Made by a program: the position numbers and the translations under genes
DNA from: DATCYZ01 sp036526195
GTDB lineage: Bacteria; Pseudomonadota; Gammaproteobacteria; Burkholderiales; SG8-39
DNA: 9,143 nt
Reading direction: 5' to 3'
Assembly (NCBI GenBank): GCA_036526195.1
Contig: DATCYZ010000132.1
Location: 1 to 9,143, forward strand
Part shown: positions 1 to 4,852 of the stretch, one piece after another
Position numbering within the stretch: the first letter of the stretch is position 1
Layout: each line of letters starts with the position of its first letter
Notes under the pieces: model-generated
The model's database searches: none
Told to the model about the DNA's origin: nothing
Seen by the model: the letters and a program-made list of their open reading frames with translations, nothing else

Positions 1-1
1 C

Positions 2-325
2 CGGGCCTACCGCTACGGCGGCGAGGAATTCAGCGTGCTGTTTCCCGATCGCGGCGTGGCCGCGGTGCTGCCGGAACTCGAGCGGCTGCGCGAGTCGATC
101 GCCAGTTACCGCATGAACGTGCGCGGCGAGGACCGGCCGAAGGACAAGAAGGAGGGCGCGGCGCACCGCGGCGAGGGCCGCGCGGACGAATCCCTCTCGG
201 TGACCGTCTCGATGGGGGTGTCGGCGCCGGGTCGCGGGCGCGCCACGCCGCTGGAAGTGATCAAGGCCGCCGACGAGGCGCTGTACCGCGCCAAGGAAGG
301 CGGGCGCAACCGCGTGAGCAAGTAG
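2..325 (+). CDS. GGDEF-domain diguanylate cyclase, C-terminal part (5' end outside window)
   Basis: This is the C-terminal half of a GGDEF domain, which makes the second messenger cyclic di-GMP from two GTP. The reading frame is open from base 2 and enters just before the signature: residues RYGGEEF are encoded at 11-31, with the active-site GGEEF at 17-31. GGEEF is a catalytically competent variant. Further on are the usual late motifs SVTVSMGVS and AADEALYRAKEGGRNRV, which end the domain at the stop codon (323-325), so nothing follows the GGDEF domain. A charged insert of about 25 residues rich in R, K, E and D (roughly bases 118-192) lies between the helix after GGEEF and the SVTVSMGV strand. 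I recall similar inserts in a subset of proteobacterial GGDEF proteins. The sensory N-terminus is not visible, so the input signal is unknown. The WYL regulator gene begins 19 bp downstream on the same strand, so the two may be co-transcribed. Confidence 0.93.
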   Translation, partial: RAYRYGGEEFSVLFPDRGVAAVLPELERLRESIASYRMNVRGEDRPKDKKEGAAHRGEGRADESLSVTVSMGVSAPGRGRATPLEVIKAADEALYRAKEGGRNRVSK

Positions 326-334
326 CACGGTCCC

Positions 335-339
335 GGAGG
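335..339 (+). promoter_or_regulatory. Shine-Dalgarno for the WYL regulator
   Basis: GGAGG lies 5 nt before the ATG at 345. It fixes that start and lies in the 19-bp gap after the GGDEF stop, which fits translation from a shared transcript. Confidence 0.7.
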
Positions 340-344
340 CCCGC

Positions 345-1313
345 ATGGAACGGCTCGAACGCTTCTACCGCATCGACCAGCTGCTGAAGTCGCGCGGCAC
401 CACGCCGTTCGCCCTGCTGCAGGAAGAACTCGACGTCTCGCGCGCGACGCTGAAGCGCGACCTCGAGTACATGCGCAGCCGCTTCAACGCGCCGATCGAG
501 TACGACCGCGAGGCGGGCGGCTATCGCTTCGGCAGATCGCGCACCGGCCCGCGCTACGAGCTGCCCGGGCTGTGGTTCTCCTCGGAGGAGGCCTACGCGC
601 TGCTCGCCATGCAGCAACTGCTCGCCGGGCTCGAGCCCGGCCTGCTCGGGCCGCACGTGCAGCCGCTGATGGAACGCCTGCGCGCCATCCTCGGCACCGG
701 CGAGCATTCCTGGCAGGACGTCGAGCGCCGCATCCGCATCCTGCAGCCCGGGCGGCGCGGTGCGCGCTCGCCGCACTTCGGCGTGCTCGCCACGGCGCTG
801 CTCGGCCGCAAGCAGGTGTCGATCCGCCACTGGCACCGCATCGACGACCGCGAGACCGAGCGCAGCGTCTCGCCGCAGCGCCTGGTGCACTACCGCGACA
901 ACTGGTACCTCGATGCGTACTGCCATTTACGCAAGGACCTGCGCAGCTTCGCGGTGGACGCGATCCGCGCCGCGACGATGCTGGAGGCGCGCGCGAAGGA
1001 AATCCCGCAGGCCGAGATGGACAGCTACCTGAAGAGCGGCTACGGCATCTTCGCCGGTCGCGACGTGCAGTGGGCGAAGCTGCGCTTCGCGCCGATGGCG
1101 GCGCGCTGGGTGACCGCGCAGACCTGGCATTCGCAGCAGAAGACGCGCGCGGAGAAGGACGGCAGCTGGATCCTCGAGTTGCCCTACGCGGACGACCGCG
1201 AGCTCGCCATGGAGATCCTGCGCTACGGCCCGGAGGTGGAAGTGCTCGGGCCGCCGGCGCTGAGGAAGCGCGTCGCAGAGTCGCTCGCTGCAGCGGCTGC
1301 GCGCTACGCCTGA
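345..1313 (+). CDS. YafY-type HTH/WYL-domain transcriptional regulator
   Basis: This 322-residue protein has the standard three-part layout of WYL regulators. Residues 1-65 form a winged helix-turn-helix of the HTH_11/DeoR-like type, with TTPFALLQEELDVSRATLKRDL as the core and GGYRF as the wing end. Residues about 75-135 form a helical linker. Residues about 145-215 form the WYL domain, with the name-giving W187-Y188-L189 followed by AYCHLRKDLRSFAVDAI, a close match to the family consensus. Residues about 240-320 form the WCX C-terminal extension. WYL domains sense ligands, possibly nucleotides or nucleic acid, and control DNA binding in stress, DNA-damage and defence loci. The start is set by GGAGG 5 nt upstream. 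The GGDEF gene precedes it on the same strand, and the flavoprotein gene downstream is convergent. No defence genes are adjacent, so its target cannot be named; it is most likely a local or general regulator. Confidence 0.9.
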   Translation: MERLERFYRIDQLLKSRGTTPFALLQEELDVSRATLKRDLEYMRSRFNAPIEYDREAGGYRFGRSRTGPRYELPGLWFSSEEAYALLAMQQLLAGLEPGLLGPHVQPLMERLRAILGTGEHSWQDVERRIRILQPGRRGARSPHFGVLATALLGRKQVSIRHWHRIDDRETERSVSPQRLVHYRDNWYLDAYCHLRKDLRSFAVDAIRAATMLEARAKEIPQAEMDSYLKSGYGIFAGRDVQWAKLRFAPMAARWVTAQTWHSQQKTRAEKDGSWILELPYADDRELAMEILRYGPEVEVLGPPALRKRVAESLAAAAARYA

Positions 1314-1321
1314 GCCGGCGG

Positions 1322-1393
1322 GGACGGGCGCACGCCCTGGATGGGTGCGGACGCGTTCGCGCCCTTGGCGGGAGAGGACGGGCTCACGCCCTG
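1322..1393 (+). repeat. Imperfect 18-bp direct repeat downstream of the WYL gene
   Basis: An 18-base unit starting GGACGGGC and ending CACGCCCTG occurs at 1322-1339 and again at 1376-1393 with one mismatch (G versus T at the eighth base after the leading G). The copies are spaced exactly 54 bp apart. The region lies between two convergent genes and holds no convincing long ORF. The second copy forms the left part of the hairpin at 1378-1400. The function is unknown; it may be an intergenic repeat family. Confidence 0.45.
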
Positions 1394-1400
1394 AGCCCGT
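1378..1400 (+). terminator. Perfect 9-bp hairpin between convergent genes, possible terminator
   Basis: ACGGGCTCA at 1378-1386 pairs perfectly with TGAGCCCGT at 1392-1400 around a 5-base loop (CGCCC). It lies 64 bp beyond the WYL regulator stop and about 117 bp beyond the flavoprotein stop on the other strand, where a shared terminator would be expected. There is no T-tract on either side, so it does not fit the classical intrinsic terminator. It could instead be a 3'-end stabilising hairpin or part of the surrounding repeat. Confidence 0.35.
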
Positions 1401-1446
1401 GGGACGCGCAGCATGGTCGTGTCATCAACACGAACCCACTGCGCCC

Positions 1447-1521
1447 ATGCTCCCGCCCGACCTGCTGATCGCCCTGACACCCGCCTTCGCGCTCTTCGCC
1501 CTCTGGCTGGTCGAGCGCTAG
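1447..1521 (+). CDS. Possible 24-residue single-span membrane microprotein (weak)
   Basis: The ATG at 1447 opens a 24-codon frame ending in TAG at 1519-1521. The product starts MLPPDLLIALTPAFALF and ends WLVER, a hydrophobic stretch long enough for one membrane span, closed by a charged tail. Its stop overlaps the stop of the convergent flavoprotein gene by 3 bases. No Shine-Dalgarno sequence is visible upstream and I recognise no family. GC-rich DNA readily yields short hydrophobic frames, so this is only a candidate. It could also be the remnant start of a lost membrane protein gene. Confidence 0.2.
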   Translation: MLPPDLLIALTPAFALFALWLVER

Positions 1522-3239
1522 GCTTTGCCGCGCCGTGCGGCTTGCGCGGCGGCGAAGGCAAAGACCACCGCCGGCCCGAGGGTGATGCCCGGTCCGGGGT
1601 AGGCGTCGCCCATCACCGAATGCATGTCGTTGCCGACCGCGAACAGGCCGCCGATCGGGGCATCGCCGCGCAGCACCCGCGCGTCCGCGTCGGTCACCAG
1701 CCCTACGGCCGCGCCGATGTCACCCGGATACAGGCGCAGGGCGTAGAAGGGCGGCGTTTCGATGGCGCCGAGGTTCGGGTTCGGGCCCACCGCCGGGTCG
1801 CCGAGGTTGGTCTGGTACGCGGTCGAGCCGCGCTGGAAGTCCGCGTCGAGGCCGTTCTTCGCGTAACGGTTCATGCGCTCGACGGTGTCCGTCAGGGCGG
1901 TCGCGTCGATGTCGAGCGCCTGCGCGAGCGCGGCCACCGATTGCGCGCGCACGAGATAGCCGCTGCGCAGCGCTGCCGCGACACCGCGGCCCCCGGGCCG
2001 CACCATGCCGAGGCCGTACTTCAGGAGCGCCCTCCGGTCCGCGATCAGGAAAGCGAGTGCGTTCGGCCTGTGCCCGGAGTGCTGTTCCAGCATGCGCTCG
2101 CCGAACAGCTGGTAGGAGGCGCTTTCATTGACGAAGCGCCGCCCTTGCGCGTTCACCACGACGGTGCCGGGCTTGCCGCGGTCGAGGACGAAGTGCGGGA
2201 ACACCGCGGTGCTGCCGTCGGCGCGCGTGCGTGCCGACACCGGCGTCAGGAACGCCGCGCTGCCCTCGACCTTGCCCAGGCGCGCGCCGAGCGCGAGCGC
2301 CTGCTCGTAGAGCAGCGCGGGTGAAGCGCCGGCCCGCGGCGAATGGCGCACCTCCGCGGGAATCAGCTGCTTGCGCAATTGAGGATGCTCGTTGAACCCG
2401 CCTCCGGCAAGCACCACGCCCGCGCGCGCGTGCAGCACCTGACGCGCGCCGGCACGCGAGACCTCGACGCCGGTCACGCGGTCGTTCGCCTCGAGCAGTC
2501 GATCCACCGTGGTCTGCGTCCAGACCGGCACCTGCCGCTTCTGCAGTGAAAAGAGCAGCCGGCCGACGAGCGCATTGCCCATCACCAGCCGCGTGCCGCG
2601 CGGGTGGCGCAGCCGGTCGGCGAGGTAGCGCAATAGCAGGCGACTCGCGTGCGCGAACGAGGCCGCCGAGCGCGTCAGGTTCAGCAGGTGGCCGATGTCG
2701 ATGCGATCGACCATCATGCCGCCCAGCACCGTGAATTCCGGAATCGGCGGCCGCACCAGGGCGAAGGCGTCGCCGAGCTGCCGTCCGTCGAAGGGCAGGC
2801 ATTCGAGCGCCCGACCGTGCGTCGTCGAACCCTCGAGTTCGGAGAGGTAATCCGGGTGGCGGGCGAAGGCGCGCATGCGCACCTCGGTATGGTCTTCGAG
2901 GATGCGCACGACCTGCGGGCCCAGCGACAGGAACCGTTCGCGCAAGCGCGCCGGCGTGCGGCCCCCCGTGGACAGTTCGAGATAGCGCGCGGCCCGTTGC
3001 GGCGTGTCGCCCGATCCCGCGGCAAGGTGCGTGTTGGGAATCCACAGCGCGCCGGCGGAGAGCGCGCTGGTGCCGCCGACCCACTGCGTGCGTTCGAGCA
3101 CCAGCACCTTCATGCCTTCGATCGCTGCAAACAGCGCCGTGGCCATGCCGGCGGCGCCGGCGCCGATGACGATCAGGTCGTAGTCTGCCTCGCGCGGATC
3201 CGTGGCCTCGGCCGTGGATTCTGCGGTTCCGGTCGTCAT
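1518..3239 (-). CDS. FAD-dependent oxidoreductase, 3-ketosteroid delta-1-dehydrogenase (KstD) type
   Basis: This 573-residue flavoprotein belongs to the FAD_binding_2 (succinate dehydrogenase/fumarate reductase flavoprotein) superfamily. Residues 20-31 (YDLIVIGAGAAG) hold the GxGxxG dinucleotide motif, E49 ends the Rossmann strand, and GGTSALSAGALWIPN at 55-69 is the FAD contact loop. The C-terminal half matches the KstD pattern closely: FQRGSTAY, GDPAVGPNPNL, PPFYAL, PGDIG, then GGLFAVGNDMHSVMGDAYPGPGITLGP. The catalytic tyrosines and glycine of Rhodococcus KSTD1 (Y119, Y318, Y487, G491) appear to map to Y131 (HPDY), Y376 (NESASY), Y547 and G551 (YPGPG); this is by eye, without an alignment. 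KstD enzymes introduce the 1,2 double bond in 3-ketosteroid ring A, but no other steroid genes are nearby, so the substrate is open. I chose the ATG at 3239 because GGAGAGG sits 9 nt upstream; a TTG at 3266 would add nine residues and has no comparable site. Confidence 0.85.
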   Translation of the reverse strand: MTTGTAESTAEATDPREADYDLIVIGAGAAGMATALFAAIEGMKVLVLERTQWVGGTSALSAGALWIPNTHLAAGSGDTPQRAARYLELSTGGRTPARLRERFLSLGPQVVRILEDHTEVRMRAFARHPDYLSELEGSTTHGRALECLPFDGRQLGDAFALVRPPIPEFTVLGGMMVDRIDIGHLLNLTRSAASFAHASRLLLRYLADRLRHPRGTRLVMGNALVGRLLFSLQKRQVPVWTQTTVDRLLEANDRVTGVEVSRAGARQVLHARAGVVLAGGGFNEHPQLRKQLIPAEVRHSPRAGASPALLYEQALALGARLGKVEGSAAFLTPVSARTRADGSTAVFPHFVLDRGKPGTVVVNAQGRRFVNESASYQLFGERMLEQHSGHRPNALAFLIADRRALLKYGLGMVRPGGRGVAAALRSGYLVRAQSVAALAQALDIDATALTDTVERMNRYAKNGLDADFQRGSTAYQTNLGDPAVGPNPNLGAIETPPFYALRLYPGDIGAAVGLVTDADARVLRGDAPIGGLFAVGNDMHSVMGDAYPGPGITLGPAVVFAFAAAQAARRGKA

Positions 3240-3248
3240 GTCTCGAAG

Positions 3249-3255
3249 CCTCTCC
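3249..3255 (-). promoter_or_regulatory. Shine-Dalgarno deciding the flavoprotein start
   Basis: GGAGAGG on the minus strand lies 9 nt before the ATG at 3239. It favours that ATG over the in-frame TTG at 3266, which lies upstream of this site. Confidence 0.6.
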
Positions 3256-3375
3256 GGGTGCTGCAAGCGGTCACCGGCCTACTATGCCTGAACGCCGCGC
3301 CTCGCGGGCGCGGCCCCGTTCTGGCGCGCCGGCCGGCGATGGCGTACCGTTCGCACGTTCCCCAAAGGCCGACCC

Positions 3376-3738
3376 ATGCCACGTCCCGTCCTCGAAGAAG
3401 CCCGCATCCACCCCGCGATCCGCGAGAAGGTTGCGAACCACCGCGCCGACATCGTTCGGGAGGTCGAGGCGGCGATCGCCGGCAACGACATCGTCGTCGT
3501 CGGCATGAAGCAGAACCCGTTCCCGAAGAAGGCGCGCGGGCTGCTCGATCGCGCCGGGCTCGCCTACACCTACCTCGAGTACGGCAGCTACCTGTCGGAC
3601 TGGCGGCGGCGCAACGCGCTGAAGATGTGGAGCGGCTGGCCGACCCTGCCGATGGTGTTCGTCAAGGGCGTGCTGGTGGGCGGCGCAGACGATCTCAAGC
3701 GCCTGCTCGAATCGGGCGAGCTGAAAAAGCCGGGCTGA
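3376..3738 (+). CDS. Glutaredoxin-fold protein lacking all cysteines
   Basis: This 120-residue protein aligns by eye with monothiol (Grx4/GrxD-like) glutaredoxins. An N-terminal helix (IREKVANHRADIVREVEAAI) is followed by strand DIVVVGMK (38-45), the active-site position (47-50), helix KKARGLLDRAG, strand AYTYLEYGSY, the cis-proline region WSGWPTLPMVFV (85-96), and GGADDL (102-107). The last two are the glutathione-binding landmarks of the fold. The active-site loop, normally CGFS or CPYC, reads NPFP, and the whole protein contains no cysteine. It therefore cannot do thiol-disulfide exchange or hold an iron-sulfur cluster through its own thiol. It may bind glutathione or a protein partner, or be a structural paralog. 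AAAGG 7 nt before the ATG supports the start. arfB follows after 5 bp, so the two are probably co-transcribed and translationally coupled. The fold assignment is confident; the function is unknown. Confidence 0.85.
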   Translation: MPRPVLEEARIHPAIREKVANHRADIVREVEAAIAGNDIVVVGMKQNPFPKKARGLLDRAGLAYTYLEYGSYLSDWRRRNALKMWSGWPTLPMVFVKGVLVGGADDLKRLLESGELKKPG

Positions 3739-3743
3739 GCGCC

Positions 3744-4139
3744 GTGGTGCAGGTCGTCGAAAGCGAAGTCGAGCTCAGTTCGATCCGCGCGGGCGGGCCC
3801 GGCGGGCAGAACGTCAACAAGGTCTCGAACGCGGTGCACCTGCGCTTCGACGTGCTGGCGTCCTCGCTGCCGGAGGCCGTCAAGCGCCGCCTGCTCGCGC
3901 TGGGCGGCCAGCGCCTGATGCGCTCGGGCCTCGTGGTCATCAAGGCGCAGCGCCATCGCAGCCTGGAACTCAACCGCGCCGAGGCGCTCGCGCGCTTGCA
4001 GGCCATGGTCGACGCCGCCGCCGTCGTCCCCAAGCGCCGCCGCGCCACCCGTCCCACGCGCGCCTCGAAGGAGCGCCGCCTCGAGGGCAAGTCGAAGCGC
4101 TCGAAGCTGAAGGCCCTGCGCGGGCGGGTCACCGAATGA
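3744..4139 (+). CDS. arfB: Alternative ribosome-rescue factor ArfB (YaeJ), peptidyl-tRNA hydrolase
   Basis: ArfB rescues ribosomes stalled at the end of non-stop mRNAs by hydrolysing peptidyl-tRNA in the P site, independently of a stop codon and of tmRNA. The 131-residue frame has the release-factor catalytic loop RAGGPGGQNVNKVSNAVHLRF, with GGQ at residues 20-22. LASSLPEAVKRRLL follows, then VVIKAQRHRSLELNRAEALARL. The basic tail (RRRATRPTRASKERRLEGKSKRS, about 98-120) is the segment that in E. coli YaeJ inserts into the empty mRNA channel. The match to YaeJ runs over the whole length. The GTG at 3744 is the best start: it sits 5 bp after the glutaredoxin-like stop, and the product would begin MVQVVESEVELSSIRAGG. 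A second GTG at 3747 is equally possible. No strong Shine-Dalgarno is seen, which fits translational coupling to the upstream gene. A palindromic terminator-like repeat begins 12 bp after the stop. Confidence 0.93.
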   Translation: MVQVVESEVELSSIRAGGPGGQNVNKVSNAVHLRFDVLASSLPEAVKRRLLALGGQRLMRSGLVVIKAQRHRSLELNRAEALARLQAMVDAAAVVPKRRRATRPTRASKERRLEGKSKRSKLKALRGRVTE

Positions 4140-4151
4140 AAGAGCGGGTGA

Positions 4152-4174
4152 AAAAAGGGGTCTGACCCCTTTTT
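4152..4174 (+). repeat. Palindrome copy 1 (T-centre), terminator-like, after arfB
   Basis: A5-GGGGTC-T-GACCCC-T5 is a perfect 11-bp inverted repeat around T4163. Folded as RNA it gives a stem of at least 9 bp with a 5-base loop, followed by a U-tract, so it fits an intrinsic terminator for arfB (stop at 4139). Its right end is only 4 bases from the ATG of the next gene. Read on the minus strand it has the same orientation as copies 2-4. Confidence 0.9.
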
Positions 4175-4178
4175 ATCC

Positions 4179-4505
4179 ATGCCGCGCAAGCACCATCACA
4201 ACGTCTACGTGATCGAGCTCTCGCCCGAGGTGCTGCAGGTGAAGCGCTTTCGCGACGCGAACCCGGATTACGACGCGATGAAGCCCTGCGTCTATGTCGG
4301 CATGACCGGCCTGACGCCCGAGGCGCGCTTCAAGAAGCACAAGGCCGGCATCCGCGCCAACCGCTTTGCGAAGGACTACGGTCTGCGCCTTCTGCCCAAG
4401 CTCTACGCTTATGCCAACCCCATGCCGTACAGGGCGGCCTGTGACATGGAAGTCGAGCTGGCAATCAGCCTGCGCGAGGCGGGGTACGGGGTGTGGCAGG
4501 GATGA
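4179..4505 (+). CDS. Small GIY-YIG-like nuclease-fold protein
   Basis: This 108-residue protein fits a minimal GIY-YIG fold. Strand VYVIEL (9-14) takes the GIY place and CVYVGMTG (37-44) takes the YIG place, with a longer linker than usual. R50 in TPEARF is the conserved arginine, with H54 after it, and E91 or E93 in ACDMEVELAISL is in place for the metal-binding glutamate. It ends AGYGVWQG. I believe this matches a family of uncharacterised proteobacterial proteins with a CVYVGMTG...TPEERF..H pattern; nuclease activity is inferred only. The ATG at 4179 has no Shine-Dalgarno: palindrome copy 1 ends 4 bases before it, and an in-frame stop at 4149-4151 rules out an upstream start. Copy 2 begins 11 bases after the stop, in inverted orientation, so the gene is tightly framed by repeats. 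How it is transcribed is unclear. Confidence 0.75.
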   Translation: MPRKHHHNVYVIELSPEVLQVKRFRDANPDYDAMKPCVYVGMTGLTPEARFKKHKAGIRANRFAKDYGLRLLPKLYAYANPMPYRAACDMEVELAISLREAGYGVWQG

Positions 4506-4516
4506 AAACGGACTGA

Positions 4517-4539
4517 AAAAAGGGGTCAGACCCCTTTTT
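4517..4539 (+). repeat. Palindrome copy 2 (A-centre), likely bidirectional terminator
   Basis: A5-GGGGTC-A-GACCCC-T5 is a perfect 11-bp inverted repeat around A4528. It starts 11 bp after the GIY-YIG-like stop and ends 6 bp before the stop of the convergent small exported protein. The T-tract on one strand and A-tract on the other suit termination from both sides. Confidence 0.9.
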
Positions 4540-4545
4540 CTACGA

Positions 4546-4779
4546 CTACCGCGACGCCGCCCGGCACTTTTCGATTTCGGCGTCGGTCATCACCGGCTTG
4601 ATCTCGCACTGCGCCACCAGTGCTGCGCGGCGGCGCTTCTCGGCCTTGTCGCGTTCCTCCTGCGCGAGGCGTTTCGCCTCGGCGCGCTCGGCGGCGGTCG
4701 GTGCCGCCTTCGGTTCATCGGCGGCACGCACCGGCAGGGCGAGGAAGAGGGTGGCAAGAAGGGCGATCGCGAGGCGCAT
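4546..4779 (-). CDS. Small exported, charged-helix protein with two cysteines (unknown function)
   Basis: This 77-residue protein starts with a clear Sec signal peptide: MR, a hydrophobic core LAIALLATLFLALP, and a VRA-A type cleavage site near residues 19-20. The mature part is a proline/alanine-rich linker, then a long charged helix rich in E, K, R and A (about 29-53) that could form a coiled coil. A short tail follows with C58 (AQCEIKP) and C72 (IEKCRAA), spaced to allow one intramolecular or intermolecular disulfide in the periplasm. There is no lipobox, so it is not a lipoprotein. I do not recognise a family. The start is supported by AAGGGAG 6 nt before the ATG. It converges on the GIY-YIG-like gene, sharing palindrome copy 2 as terminator, and lies downstream of the MDR gene on the same strand, separated by copy 3. 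Confidence 0.75.
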   Translation of the reverse strand: MRLAIALLATLFLALPVRAADEPKAAPTAAERAEAKRLAQEERDKAEKRRRAALVAQCEIKPVMTDAEIEKCRAASR

Positions 4780-4785
4780 GGCAGG

Positions 4786-4792
4786 CTCCCTT
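4786..4792 (-). promoter_or_regulatory. Shine-Dalgarno of the small exported protein
   Basis: AAGGGAG on the minus strand lies 6 nt before the ATG at 4779. This is good spacing and strengthens the case that the short gene is real. Confidence 0.6.
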
Positions 4793-4827
4793 GAACAGGT
4801 TCCGCAGATGGTACGCCTGCACCCGCG

Positions 4828-4850
4828 AAAAAGGGGTCAGACCCCTTTTT
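4828..4850 (+). repeat. Palindrome copy 3 (A-centre), terminator-like, after the MDR gene
   Basis: A5-GGGGTC-A-GACCCC-T5 around A4839, with one extra T at 4851. The stop codon of the minus-strand MDR gene (4853-4855) is 2 bases away, so on that strand this is an intrinsic terminator placed directly at the gene end. It also lies about 50 bp upstream of the small exported protein, which would then need its own promoter in 4780-4827. Confidence 0.9.
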
Positions 4851-4852
4851 TC

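Noticed and set aside
261..926. Minus-strand frame opposite the GGDEF/WYL junction
   Set aside because: It is a shadow of the WYL gene, whose domains are clear on the plus strand.
345..1313. WYL regulator as sign of an adjacent defence island
   Set aside because: Neighbouring genes show no restriction, toxin-antitoxin, CBASS or similar components; a WYL regulator alone is not enough.
3280..3285. TACTAT as a -10 for the glutaredoxin-like gene
   Set aside because: It matches only four of six bases with no -35 at suitable spacing, and is about 90 bp from the start codon; not supportable from sequence alone.
2649..3743. Long plus-strand open frame antisense to the flavoprotein and running into arfB
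   Set aside because: The part before 3744 is low-complexity R/A/G/H-rich translation opposite a well-supported flavoprotein. It is open only because of high GC and happens to share the arfB frame.
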